Assembly: GCA_013365365.1 (NCBI GenBank)
Contig: JABVXU010000086.1
Location: forward strand, 1 to 64,000
DNA: 64,000 nucleotides
Source of the DNA: Cruorifilaria tuberocauda
Taxonomy: Eukaryota > Nematoda > Chromadorea > Rhabditida > Onchocercidae
Direction of reading: 5' to 3'
In this document: positions 38,118 to 50,898 of the stretch, piece by piece
Position numbering within the stretch: the stretch's first letter is position 1
Layout of the letters: each line of letters begins with the position of its first letter
Program-made: the position numbers and the translations under genes
Notes under the pieces: generated by a model
Databases searched by the model: none
Told to the model about the DNA's origin: nothing
The model's input: only the letters and a program-made list of their open reading frames with translations

Positions 38118-39662
38118 TTACATCAAATTTCTTTGTTCGACATTCGTTGTCGCTGACGGCATGTTTCTTACTGTTCCTGTTGTAGTTCCGGTTACGGATG
38201 GAATTGTTTCTGTGCTTTCATTGAACCAACCATTTTCCTCTTCTATAAAAATTCTACTGAAGATTTTTTTTGAAAGTGTGAGACCGCTCATAGCAATGAT
38301 TAATTAAACCGATATCTAGCATAACCGAAACCTGTCTTAACGAAAGTTTGTACTGATGACGTATCGGTTGAGTAATAATGCGGTAAGGAAGCCATTCCAC
38401 CTCTCCACATATTAAATGTCGTTTGCAAATTACCATCACAAAGTTGCATTTCACATCCAAATAGTCGACATCCATCGCCATTCATCTGCAGAAATTTTTC
38501 ATGCAATAAAAATTTTGAGAAAAAATTCGAACGAAAATGAATATTCGAGAATTTGAAATAACTCAATAAGTATGTAAAAATTTTTGGTAGTAATGAAGGT
38601 TAAGGAATGTTGAAGACCTGATCTAGAAAGCGAATATAATCAGTGGCAATACGTAGTGTATGAATTTTACTCATTTTATCCGACGGTAGCGATGGAACAA
38701 TTCGTCGCAAAATAGCGAATGCATCGTTCAATTCTTTGGTTCGCTGTCTCTCCCGACGATTTGCTGCGACGCGTTGTTGCAGTGCTTCTTCTGGATTATC
38801 ACCCTATTACATACACGGTAATGCATAATAATGGTAATGTTGATAGTTACAGTGATAATGATAATGGTGATATTAGATATCCATAACAAAGCATTAAGAA
38901 AAAATTATCGAAAGAATTTAAAAAATTATAAAGTTACCCAAAAAAAGGAATTTAGGAATCACTCAATCTATCATGAAGTATTTTTATTCAAGCAAGAAAA
39001 TTTTGAAATTTTAAAGTTTATTTTCAAAAAATTTTAGAAATAAATTCAAATAATTATGCAGTTTAATTAAGAATACCTATCAAAATTATTAAATCTTCAT
39101 GAATTAATTTAGCAACTAATATTGAGAGATCAATTGCTGCAATTTAACAGTGAAATTGAACGATAACTGAATAAATTTCATAAAAACAATAAGCAACAAG
39201 ACGTCAAAGTGGAAATTTTTTGTTCAACAGAGAGATCAATGCTTTAATTCTGAAAAAAATGATGATATTCATCATGAATTACTGCTTTTGCAGTTCAAAT
39301 AGTTGAAATTCAAATGGTATTTTTACCCAAATAGTTATCGCAAGATTAAGTATAAAGGGTTAATTGTATAAAAACAATGCTTCTATGGAAAAGCAGGGTG
39401 ATTAGTGAGAGGTAGTGATGATAAGTAATTATCATCTATGAAACAAGAGGATTAAGGAAAAAAATTAGCATAAAATTGACAGAAAAAAACTTGGTGTGCA
39501 AGAAATATTTTCTTAATTATTTCAAGAATGCTCAAGTATAAACTGAATACAATTGATTTTCGGTAATATTTCGTAAGGGAAATTTAAGATTTAATTTAAA
39601 ACTAGCAATGAAAAAAGGAAAAGAAATACCTTACGTCTATTAGACCGTCTTCTGGTAACCAT
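38118..39662 (-). CDS. Twist-family bHLH transcription factor (HLH-8)
   Basis: Nuclear E-box-binding factor. In C. elegans HLH-8 acts with the E protein HLH-2 in postembryonic mesoderm and enteric and vulval muscle. Exons on the - strand: 39662-39630 (11 codons, basic), 38803-38618 (bHLH) and 38485 downward. The bHLH at about residues 20-71 shows [16 protein letters not shown] (Glu of the basic region present), [20 protein letters not shown] and the leucine-rich second helix. Exon 3 has FNMWRGG, resembling the Twist box. Exon 3 either reads on to a TAA at 38300 (134 aa) or splices at 38332 to a phase-matched exon 38242-38118 (165 aa, nearer the family length). The ATG directly follows a TTTATTCCAG acceptor, fitting trans-splicing with no 5' UTR. 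Family assignment is firm. The C-terminus is not. Confidence 0.93.
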
Positions 39663-40654
39663 CTGGAATAAACGATGAGTTGCCCGGAGGATTTATCAGA
39701 ATTCCCTGCACCGCCTCCATTATCTTTCTTTTCTTCTCATTCTTCTAACTTCCATCCTATCACTTCCTCAATCATTTGTTACGATGATATATGCGCCGAA
39801 GCGCAGCTTACATATGAAGTGTTTATTTTGATCCTTCTTATCTTTTTCCTCAACTCAAACAATTCTACTTCAATCATTTTGTTTTCTTTTAATTTCTTTA
39901 ATCTAAATATAAATTTTTTTAATAAAAAAGGATATTTTAACTTATAAGATAAATTCCATATAAATATCAGTATAAGTAATAAATCAATTAGTGGATCATG
40001 CACAAAGTTCAAAAAATTAAAATTAGAAATCATTTTTTGATAAAAATAAAATCTCATCTAATACTAACATATCTGCCACAAGTCCTACAGATTTTCAATG
40101 TATCAGGAAAAGCCATATACTTCATTTTTATTCACAACTGGCCAAGCAATGGTGAACATAAACTGAGATTAAGTCGAGATCAATGGTCACATAAAGTTAA
40201 TTTAAATAAATATCACTCCTTTTCAAATTCATGCATATTATGAATGAATAGACAAAACTGTTTTAAAAAAACATGCAAATTTGAATGTTCCTATCTCTAA
40301 AAATGGATCAATTAAAACAAAAGGATCTAATATTTAAGTGAGATATTTGGAAGATTTTCAGTGGAAAAGTAGTTTGCAACTGTAATGGACGGTATACAAA
40401 AAATGTCGGACTAAAAAAGTTACGCATTTGATATGTAGGAGGGATAATTGGATAAAAACGCCACAGATCAAAATCCACTTATCTAGGCGTCTATTGCCGA
40501 ATAGTTCATTATTTTCAAACCCTTGAATCTCTCCTAATCAATATGAGAGTTCAAAGATAAGCTTAAATGAGCAAAAGTTTTAAAAACTTTCTACAATTAG
40601 TTAATTTAAAAAAGCCATCTCTTCTAATCAATGCACAAAATTTTTAAATAAATG
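39663..40654. other. Region upstream of hlh-8, no gene seen
   Basis: About 1 kb between the hlh-8 start and the end of the finger-protein gene. Two overlapping frames on opposite strands near 39.7-40.1 kb are low-complexity (Phe/Leu/Asn) and have no family resemblance. The hlh-8 promoter would lie here. Confidence 0.5.
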
Positions 40655-43600
40655 TTAAATGAGTAATTGCCAATCTAGAAAGCAGCTTCTTGCCATTATT
40701 TCTGCTTCTGTTTTATATTTGATGAGATCGTTAATCACAACACCACCTTGTGTGCCATGTTCCTCCCGGATATGAACTGATACAGCAGTCTCGTCATGGG
40801 ATGATTGAAATGAACATTGCGAACATCTTCAAATAACAGATAATAGACTGAGGGGAGAGGAGAAATGCACTTGGAGCAATCGAGCAATGTACGGTGCATT
40901 TAATCACTGATTATCTAATTACGACTCATAAATTTGCCAATTTTTTATTTTTAGTCTGTTGATTGGGAAAATCGATGAAAACAACTTTCAATAAATTTTC
41001 AATACTGCTGGATGCTCCTCAACATGTTTTTGGGCATTTTAAATTTTTTCATTAAATCTCCTAGATTCAATAGTCAAATATATGATTCAGTTCGATTTCA
41101 GACATTTATTTATTAGCTAAATAAATTTCCACAATGATTTGAAAATATTGCCTGAAAATAGCTCTTCCAAGATGCTTTTCCAATAAATGAGTTAATCGCT
41201 TTTTCTTGCTAATTGTATCACCACACTGACGACATTTTGCCCTTCGTCCTTCATCAGAAATTGTAATATGTGACAAACGTTTCGGTCGTCCCGGAAAGCA
41301 ATAATCGTGCATTTCCGAAAAAGCTGCTCGATGCTCAACCACATTTGCTATCGGTTCCAGACCCTTTAAGCATGTTTTGAAACTTCTAAATCCATCTTAG
41401 GTTATTCATATTTGTTTACAGTGAATAAAAGATATGAAAACATTAAACGCCAAAAAGTCTTCAAAAAAGGAAATATTTGAGATTCTGAAGAAACAGCAAG
41501 AATACAAAAATATTAAGTTCTTAAATTAAGCTATGAGTTTTACCTTAACTTCTTTCTTTCTGTGCCCATTTTTCATATGTCTTCGAACAAGACGACTCTC
41601 AGCAGCGCCATAGTCACAAACAGGACATTGATGAAGTGACATTTTTAAATGAACTTCAGCAATATGACGTGAAGTTTGACGCACTTCCACATCACAAACT
41701 CGACATCTGTTAAAACAGAAGAATTCCTTTGTAATATTGATGCAAAACTGATCATCAAAAAATTCCTAGAGACTTTGAGTTACACAAATGAGCTCTATTT
41801 ATCAGATGAGTTTTGGAAATTGAAAAAAGCAACGAATGATAACCTATTAAAATCTTCAAGTGCAGAAGCTGGTAAACGACGATTAATCCAACCTGGGAAG
41901 CAACGCAAATTCCATATTGCTATTTCTTTTGAAAATTTCAGCAAATTAGCTGTTGGTGCTAAATCGGCATTATCACGATGCGCATATCTTCAATTGAATA
42001 AAAACTTAAAATTTTTAATTTTTTAAAATTTTATTAAAGATCAAATCTTCTTCACATTTTAAAATTGCATATTTTTCAATGTGACAAACTTGATATGCGC
42101 TTTAACATCTGATGAACAAGCGTGATGAGAGAATTCGCAGAGTGGACATTGATAAAGGCGTGGTTCTTTCAAATGATGTCTATATACATGAATCTGTAAA
42201 TTAAATAAGTAAATTTGTAAGTTATTGAAAGTGAATATTGATTTCGTGAAAATCTTTTACAGATCAAAATATCATTATTCTTTCTTTAAAAAGAATGAAA
42301 CGTAACTGACAAACACCTAATTGTGAAATAATACTCTTTGGTGCTTTAATACCTGCCGATCTTCAGTTTTCATTGCTTGACCGCACTCTCGACATTGAAC
42401 TTTCAGTCCTTCGCAACTTTTCCCATTTCTACTCGCTTTCTTTTCTGACCACAAATTCTGAGACAAAATGAGTGGGATTCGAAGAGATTTCAAATTAGTC
42501 TGATTGCAAGTAAAGCTTAAGAATTCTAGCAATTCTGAACAATTTATCATGATTAGGATGGTCAGTTAAAAGTTTACTCTAAGTCTTCGTCCCGGAAAAC
42601 ATTGCAGGTACATTTTTTGTATTTCGTCTGCATACTTTTCGATATTTGATATTGGTTCCTGCATGCAACCACCGTGTAATTTTTGCATATGTGATCGTAT
42701 TTCATAGGCATCTTGTCCTCCGTGATCTTTGCATACTGCACACTGATAGAGGGAAATATTGAGATGATCTTTAGCTACGTGACGTAAGAAATTTGATGAG
42801 GGTTTGAGTTCTTTTTTGCAAAGCTGTAATCATTTTAAAATTTCAAATTGTGCATTTTTTGTTCCATTGAGAATAGTTCAAGCGTTGAATTTCATATATA
42901 ATCCAATTTAATTCAATCTGCGCTCTTCACATAAGTTAAAATTCTTGGAGAAAAAAGTTTAGCATGAAAATATCCGATAGTTCACGTCATATGATTCTAG
43001 AATAAACACTTCATTTCTTTCTTCTTAATATCGTTTACAATAGGACAATTGAAATAACTTTCAATGACTTTCAACATCGGATAATTTGAAACCAGGGAAA
43101 GAAAAGAAAGGTGAAATCACAAAGTAAATGTTTATCTTAACAAAAGTTTTGCATTTTTACGGACCAAAGCTAACCATGCATGTCCACTCATCTAATTTTT
43201 TGTAAGATCCCTCCTGAATTATAGACGATTTATTAATGATTGCTTCCGGTGATTTCTTTCCTTCCTCAATGACATTTATTGCCACATTTTTCTTCGGCTG
43301 CAAATTAAAATTTATCTATCCAATTATCTGCATATATATTTAAAGAAAGTTAAATTTATATCAGTAATGTTCAAATGAAAAATTTCCAAATAAAGTTATA
43401 TTTTGCAGTAAAAAAGAGGAAGTGAATAAATTCCAACATTTTGCTTATCATTTTTTTCAATATCCAACCACCAAAATTGTTTCCGCCGATGTTGCCAACC
43501 CGGAAAACACCGCTCGTTCAGTCGATGGATTTCTTCTCTGAAAATCCATATGCAAAAAAAAGTGATTGTGAACTTTCTGGAAAACGGAATGCTTACTTGC

Positions 43601-46600
43601 AATGAACATAATTTGATCAATTTCAAGAATTATATAATTATCAAAAGAAGAGCACAAAATAGATAAATATTTCAAGTTTCTTATCAGAAACTAATCTACT
43701 AACTTGTAATCATTCTCATGAGAATAAGGCTCTCTGTTTGGATCATCTTTATGCACCCACTTAATGTGCCATTTTACGCGATGTATATCATAATTTGATG
43801 CAAACGAGCAAAGTGGACATTCAAAAATACGTTGTTGCTTTAAATGGCGATGGTACACATGACGTTGACGATCCGACTGTGCCACCTGAACAGCGTTACG
43901 TAAAACGCACAAAATTTTGATAAAATTCAGAACCGAAATTCAACAATTTCTGTATAAGAAATACTAGGATTGATCTCTGCATTCCTAGATAATCCAGAAA
44001 TTACAATAGCCCCACATTTACATCTTTGAATATCTAAATTCAAAATTTACCTGTATTTTACAAATTTGGCAAATGTGACGCTCTCGTGGACGATTACCGA
44101 TATGTGGTCTAACGAGCTTCATTGGTCGATTCGGAAAACATTTTTTCTACAAATATATTTTGGTTCTATCAATATCGGTAATTAAACATTGATGTAGTTA
44201 TCGAAATAGGGTGAACATTAGCTTCCGATTTAAAGAGTTACATAAAAATTTTCTGATGAAATTTAATTGACAATCCAAATATTTTTTGTCTGTACAAAAT
44301 GAATCATCACCTGTAAGTCACGAATTTCCTGAGCATATCGATCCAAATTGGAAATGGGAGCAGCATCGCAGTGTTCAGGATGAATTTTGTTGATATGTTT
44401 AGTAACGGTACAACTTTCATAACTTCCAAAGTCTTGACAGATCGGACACTGATAAAGTGACTTCTTCAAATGTTTTTGAGCTATATGACGGCCTGGATAA
44501 CGAGACTCCTCCCTGCAAGTAATTTCTTCAATATATTGATTTTCATCACGCCTTATGCTATCAATTAATTGTAATAGATTGAATTTTATGAACTTTACAA
44601 ATATTCCAAACTTAGATTAACGCCATGAATTAAGAAAAAATTACGGCAATATTCATTACCAACAGAGATGACACGTTCGATCATCTACAACAGCTGCCAC
44701 AACTGACCGCCTCATCACGCATTGATTATCATTACTGATATCACAATTGCTTATTTCATTGCAAGATGTATTCCTCGAAACATTTCCATAACTGACCGCT
44801 TTTAATCCTTCATCTTCCGAGGTAATTTTCTCTTGCTGAAAAAATGACTGTTTGTCTGAATATATGAAAAGAAAGAGAAGCAAAATAAAAAAACTTCAAA
44901 AGATAAATTTCAAAATATCCTTTGATCAAAAGTTAGCAAACCTCCAGTGTTGATATTCCTTGTCGTGACAAAGCTGATTTCTTCAGTTTCCAATCGGGGA
45001 AACATTGCTGATTCCAATTCTGAAACAATCAAATATTTTACTTACTTCACTCGTATGAACTAGTCAAAATGAAACTAATAATTCAAGTCTAAAACAAACA
45101 CCAGCAGTTGAGTTGAAAGAGAGAGGGATTAATTAGCATACCATAATGCTCTCCATAACATTTATAAATTATCGATAGCTCTGTTGCTGTAACACAGAAA
45201 TGAACAAGGTTTCATAAAAGCACAGCATTATCAGTTGGAATCTTTTTAGGAAATGAAAAATGAAGGCTAGAAATGAACAACCTGTATTTCCTGTTTATGA
45301 GTTCCTTCATTACTGATAGGATGTGCATTGCCCTGATGAATTGCAATACAGTGTTTACGCATTTCCCAAATTGAATTATTATTTATGTAGTCACACTCTG
45401 AGCATTGGAAAAGATTGGAAATTCTAAGATGGAACTGATAAACGTGTCGTTGACGTGCTGTTGTGCACACGTCTACGTGACAAATTTGACAATTTGATTT
45501 TCGAACAGCTTTCGAATCATTTGGACGAGATATTGAATTCTGCAATTGTTAGTTTTTTTTGATTTAGCTGATGAGTAATGTGATCATTTCAGAGAATTCA
45601 ATTTCAAATCTAAATCGAAATAATTTACAAGTGATAATACCATCCAAATGCTGATTCCAACTGCTTATTCTTCCACTTTTCACTACTTATATGAAAATAT
45701 TTCATATATGATAATAAGTTCCTCTCTACTAGCTCATTTTCGAAAGGGAAAAGCAACACCTTCCCAGGAAATACAGCATATTTTTTCTCGTTCTTCGGAA
45801 TGACCAGATACACAGATACACAAATATACAGATATATAAAGTATCATATAGGCTGAAAAATTTTTTAATTCTCACGAAAGTAGATCGTTTTGCTATTGGC
45901 TGAAAATCAACTTCTTCAGAAGTATTGCATTCTGAAAATTTTCGTTTCTGTGAATCCAAGCAAGAATCATCACCATCACCCCCATGCATTTGGATTACCT
46001 GAAAGCAAGTAAATATCACTTAATGGAAATCCTGTATAAGATTGAGAAAGAATATTTCCAAGACTTACAGACAATTGTTTGCCAAATTCTAAAGTTGCCT
46101 CTGCGGTATTGTCGTGAAGAAAGTCTTCGTTCGCACTCTGCAATTGCTTTATGTAATATATTAAGCATTCGAAAATATATGTAGTAACTTGCAATTTTAA
46201 TTTCGAAATTGATTAAAACAAAAGTGGAGCTATGATTACGAGTTTAATTTTTACAAAAAAGCGCTCCACATGCTATATCCCTTATATCGAGGGATTTAAT
46301 GGATATCTTTACATCTCAAAAGTCAAAGATGATATTGCGATATTTCAGCAATGTTAATCTTTGATTAATTATTTGAATTAATGAGAAAAAACATTTAAAA
46401 AATGAACTTCACTATGATAAGTGATAGTGGTAAGAAGCCAGAAATGGGTTTTGTTGGTGACATTAGGAGCGAGTAACGCGCGAGCCACAAATTTTGCGTG
46501 ACATTCTACTAGATGTTCGTGAAGTTCGAGATTTGTTTGGAAGCCTGAAGTGACGGTATCACCCGTCTGATCCCGATCCGTCTGTAAATCGCACAGAAGG

Positions 46601-46632
46601 CATGGTAGGAGCATTCAGATATCACTAATTCA
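40655..46632 (-). CDS. Multi-C2H2 zinc-finger protein with repeated CFPG modules
   Basis: Large, probably nuclear nucleic-acid-binding protein (about 930 aa), family not recognised. Exons (- strand): 46614-46408 (or to 46462), 46137-46069, 45998-45876, 45792-45760 (tentative), 45539-45282, 45019-44942, 44835-44660, 44512-44311, 44146-44051, 43885-43704, 43537-43438, 43297-43175, 42823-42578, 42457-42353, 42193-42090, 41987-41844, 41706-41544, 41363-41152 and 40826-40655. After one N-terminal finger (CLLC) and an acidic linker, a module repeats seven times: CFPG[W/R], basic linker, finger a (CxxC...HxxxxH, often RHVY), finger b (CPxC...HxxxxH), then a PIS...EI stretch. First-cysteine pairs include CQIC/CSEC, CHLC/CPIC, CQIC/CPLC, CMLC/CAVC, CREC/CPLC, CRVC/CPVC and CRQC/CSQC. 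A closing CFLDW ends the protein. The ATG lies 18 bases after a TTTTTCAG acceptor. The last intron appears to use a GC donor. Exon 1 end and the micro-exon are the weakest calls. Confidence 0.85.
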
Positions 46633-47549
46633 CTGAAAAATTGCCAAGAAATGTTGAAAAATATAAAATTATCAGTGTGAATTATAACTCCTAATCATTT
46701 AAGTTAGTGAACTTAAAATAACATTAACGAAAGAAGCTTACTTTCCTTTTTTATTTACACCCTTCAAAGCTTATACCTTAAAGAATGATAAAGCTGAACA
46801 GCGCAACTCTTATTCCTTCTTAAACTGGAAAGAGATTTAGTTGTAGGATTAGCTGGAAAGGAGATTTGTTAAAAATGTTGTTGGCTAATGCTGCAGAAAC
46901 ATGGATGAAATGCTCGATGTTGATGATATGGCGTAGGTGGTGCAGTCTAGTTAGCACATGCTATTCTTCTAGTAAGAGAAGGGACCAAGGCCAAGACTGA
47001 ATCAACGGTTAGCCAAGGAGACGAGTGGCCTGCTCACTCTTCTCGTAAGGAGCAGAACATGAAGCAACTTCATGAAACGAATTCACATCGTCACATCTCG
47101 TAAAAAAGCACAGAGCAACGACGGCAACACATCGATCTCCTTCTCCTTCAATCATGCCATCTCGCTTTTCATTCTCTCTCCCTTACATGTATATCTATCA
47201 CATTATTCCAATAGTGCTCGGCGAGCAGTACATACTAATCAACTACCATCTGTTCTCAATTTATCCATATAAACTCCCTCAATTAAACTTATCACTGAAG
47301 CTATTTGGAAATAATTCCATGAAATCTTTTTCTATGAGAAATAGCTTTATTTTGTTATAATATTGATTAGTTTGAAATTAATTTTCAATCCGAGATATTA
47401 GAATCATTTTTTGCATTTCAATATATTATCATTCACATGCCAATATCACTTTTGCAGTTCATATTTAAGTAGAAATCAGCATAACAAATTATCAGTCAAT
47501 AAAACAAATTATATAAATTAATGCTTTCATGAAACAATTTAGTACATAT
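46633..47549. other. Intergenic between finger gene and gatB
   Basis: About 0.9 kb. It contains a GC-richer patch (about 46.84-47.12 kb) with several small inverted repeats, and a reverse-strand poly(A) signal for gatB at 47346-47351. No gene is evident. Confidence 0.5.
47346..47351 (-). terminator. Poly(A) signal of gatB
   Basis: AATAAA on the - strand about 200 bases after the gatB stop codon. Confidence 0.45.
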
Positions 47550-50500
47550 TTAGCTTTCTGGCAAAAGCTTTTGCTTAATTATTTCACTTATTTCATCAGC
47601 TTCAATTCGCCGATTACATTTATTAAGTACAGCTGTACGCAATTTAGTGACATGTCTTTTCGCTCCACTTTTCCGTATTTTTGAGACGAGCTTATCATTT
47701 TCACGTATAACTTTCTCTACAGTATGTAAGATTTCATCTTTATTGTGCATTCGCCATAAATTTTCTTCACTGATAATCTGAAAATAGCAATAAACATTAG
47801 TCAATTCTATTGCACAAAAATTTTCGCTTTATCTTTTTTTACAGAAATTTTTAAAACGGAAAATTTTTTCTTGGCGTATTTGTTTAGTGATGAAGAATTG
47901 TGACAATTCCACGAAAAACCAATCAATACCTCAGTTGGTGATTTGTCTAACTCTGTTTCTATATATCTTCGTAATAGCTCAAAAGTTGTCAGCCTGGTTA
48001 ATTGTTTAGTGTAGAAAAGATGTACCGTTTCCACAAAATGATTTATGAAAACCGTTCTGAAAAAAAGAAAAAGATATACATAGATATGCATTCTAAAAAA
48101 CTATAAAATATTCAAAAAAGCCAACATCGATAGACTTATGAACAGACTCATAATACAATCTCATTTGAAAATTAATTCAAAAAAGCAAGCTTACTGCGTT
48201 GCAGGGAATCTTTTATTGCAGTCACGACAAATTGTTTGCAATAGATAGGTCCATTCAACTAATATTGGTGCCATTCTAACATCATCAGATTTATTTAAAA
48301 TCATTTCAACAAATGCTGCGAGAGTTTTTTGATTCTAAAGGAAAAAATTCGTAAGCAAAATGGAAATTCAAATGAATTTTGGCTTTAACAATTTTTACTT
48401 AGATGTTTTCATTGCTTTTCTAAGACGAAAAATTTTAATTTAGTATCAGATGACCTGAATAGAAATTGCCTTATATATGAGAAATACGTACACAGGGCAG
48501 CTTTACAAAATGCATATTTAAAAATATTTTAGTCCTAAATTCTATTATCCAAATCACTAAAAAATAGGGTTGTAAATAATTTCTGTTCTACTTTATATAA
48601 AAGGTGAATATGACTCTCACAGCAATTTGCAATGCGATTTCGGGCTTCACGCCATTTTCTTCGATGTACTTCAAGTAATGTGGTTTTGAAAGCATTGACC
48701 GACAATTTTCTAACCATTCTTGCTTAATATAAACAGGTGGAAGATTTGGTTCAGGCATAAAACGATAATCTGTTTCAATTTCCTTTTCTCTCATTGCTCT
48801 TGTATGGCTGAAATTTATGCTACATTTTCTAAAAAAAAAGGACATTTTCTAAAAGGTCATTTCACAGTTTCAAATGGTAGAAAAAAAGAAGTGAAAACTA
48901 TTTTCAATAAGATTGAAAAGCAAGCAACTAACCCATCACGGTCAACAGTACGTGTTTCATTCAATACGGTGCCTCCAGCTCTTAAGATTTCGTACTGTCG
49001 ATCTATTTCATTGTTGACAGCTGTACGAACCAAACGTAAGCTATTTAAATTTTTGATTTCAGTTCGGACTCCTCTATCATCAGTGTTATCTTTGCCAAGT
49101 GAAATATTGACATCCACTCGAAATTGAGCCTCTTTAATAGAATTATTTCTTTTACGCAGCACATCTTAATTGCGAAAATTTTTTTAACTAGTTAGCAGAG
49201 ATAGGCAAAGAGGAATTTTTAATATGGCAGAAATGTTAACTTTGCATTTCTCCTCCGCACAAACCATTTTCCATGAGAGTCAAACGTAGCTGTTCAGTAA
49301 AACAGTAAGCTTCTAACGCAGAATTCATACTTGGCGAAGTTACTATTTCTAATAATCCAACTCCTGGAAAATAACTCCTCTGAAAATTCTAGAAGCAAAC
49401 TCCAGTTTAAATTTCGCAAAAGAAAAAGAAAACCACAAAAAAGAATTATTACCAGCTCGATTGAAATCGATTAGTGATTGATTGTTACTAAGATCATGAA
49501 TTGAACGACCACTATCATGTTCCAGTTGAATTCTGATGATATCCACACGCTTTTTGTATGGCACAAATGACTATAACGAATATCATTTCTGCTACTTGCA
49601 AAATTATAATTCAGTTAAAAAAACATTTACCTCATCACTAGAGTGGATGTAGAATTCAAAGAAACCAGAATGAGCAATAGGATGATTTTGTTGAGTGATC
49701 TGATATCCAGCTGGCATATCCGCATAAAAGTAATGTTTGCGTACGAACTGACATTTATCCGGTATTGTACAATTTAGCAGCAAACCCGCCGTTATACCTT
49801 TCTAGAATTGATTTAAATGAAGTGTATTTTTTTGTATATTTTTTTTGTTTTTTTAACTAAAGTGATCAATTTCATCTGACTAGTTCACTTGTATATTATC
49901 CATGAAGGTCAAAAACAAAAAACAGGAATTAAAAAAAATGAACCATGTGACTTTTAGAAAACTAGTTTATAACAATTAGTGTTGAACAAAATATATTACA
50001 TCACAGACATTTCTTATCAATATTATTTAATGTTTCAGGTCTTTATCTCTAAATACAAGTTTAATTTTATTTGAAAATATTAAATAGCTTTTCGATTTCA
50101 TTTTCAATATTCCTATTTTTTTCCATATTTTCTATGTCTACAGAATTTTTTAAAATTGTTCATGCAGCTCAAACAATAATTCTCAATGTATGAGTCTTAA
50201 AAACTTTAGAATAAGAATAAGCTAGCGAATAAGACATTAACCATTAGGGCAGTTTTATTGAGGACTGGAAGAGTACCAGGCATTGCCATATCGAACAGTG
50301 CAACCGATGAATTTGCATGCGCATCATCATCAAGTGCTGCAGCTGAGAACAATTTGGTTCTGAAAATTATACGATTCTGTAAACTATTACATTTTTTATC
50401 AACAAAAGACTTCGAGGCCAGTTATCTATTAGATAGAATGGACAATGATGATACCTTTTTTAATCTGTACCATGAACACACAAACACAAAAACTATCAAA

Positions 50501-50898
50501 AATTATTTAAAGCTATCTTTTTGCTTCTAACAGTTCTATTCTGACCTTTTTCTTGTTAATTAACAACATTAATCTTATCTAAACTTAATCATCCACTATT
50601 TATCACTGTTAAAGGATTAAAAAGTTAAAATATAAAAAACCATATATTATCCATATTATATGAAATGATTCTGATCTTTGACATTGGTAAATAAAATAGC
50701 GCAAGATATAAGAATGGTCAGTATTTTAAATTATTCATAATCTAATAAAAATAATGTCATATTAATTATCATCTTTCAAAAAAAAATTTTGTTAGAAAAC
50801 CTGGCTATTATCTGAGCATGTATTTCTAAACCAATGACTGGTATGTATTTCATTGAGGCCTCTCGACGAACGCAAAGTAATTTAGTCCATAATCTCAT
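47550..50898 (-). CDS. Mitochondrial Glu-tRNA(Gln) amidotransferase subunit B
   Basis: GatB, the tRNA-binding and transamidation subunit of the GatCAB complex that converts Glu-tRNA(Gln) to Gln-tRNA(Gln) in mitochondria. Exons: 50898-50801, 50359-50242, 49801-49631, 49570-49453, 49363-49241, 49164-48933, 48807-48621, 48334-48195, 48056-47930 and 47777-47550. Phases agree at every junction, giving 513 aa. Family motifs seen in order: [81 protein letters not shown] and [11 protein letters not shown]. The YqeY-like C-terminal tail contains [18 protein letters not shown]. The basic N-terminus ([12 protein letters not shown]) suits a mitochondrial presequence. The ATG directly abuts an AATTCAG acceptor, suggesting trans-splicing with no untranslated leader. 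It lies 695 bases downstream of FTSJ1 on the same strand. Confidence 0.96.

Noticed and set aside
37873..38307. 144-codon open frame on the + strand
   Set aside because: It overlaps the 3' part of hlh-8 on the other strand, has no family resemblance, and its hydrophobic Val-rich part mirrors the Thr/Ser-rich candidate hlh-8 exon.
39675..39947. 90-codon frame next to the hlh-8 start
   Set aside because: Its Pro/Ser start degenerates into Phe/Asn runs. It lies antisense to the hlh-8 promoter side and has no support.
41676..42026. 116-codon open frame on the + strand
   Set aside because: It is the antisense shadow of two finger-gene exons.
46931..47010. tRNA-like segment (D-arm-like gtgc/gcac and a 7-base loop with AGT)
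   Set aside because: Six bases separate the two stems instead of one, the T-loop consensus is absent and no acceptor stem pairs.
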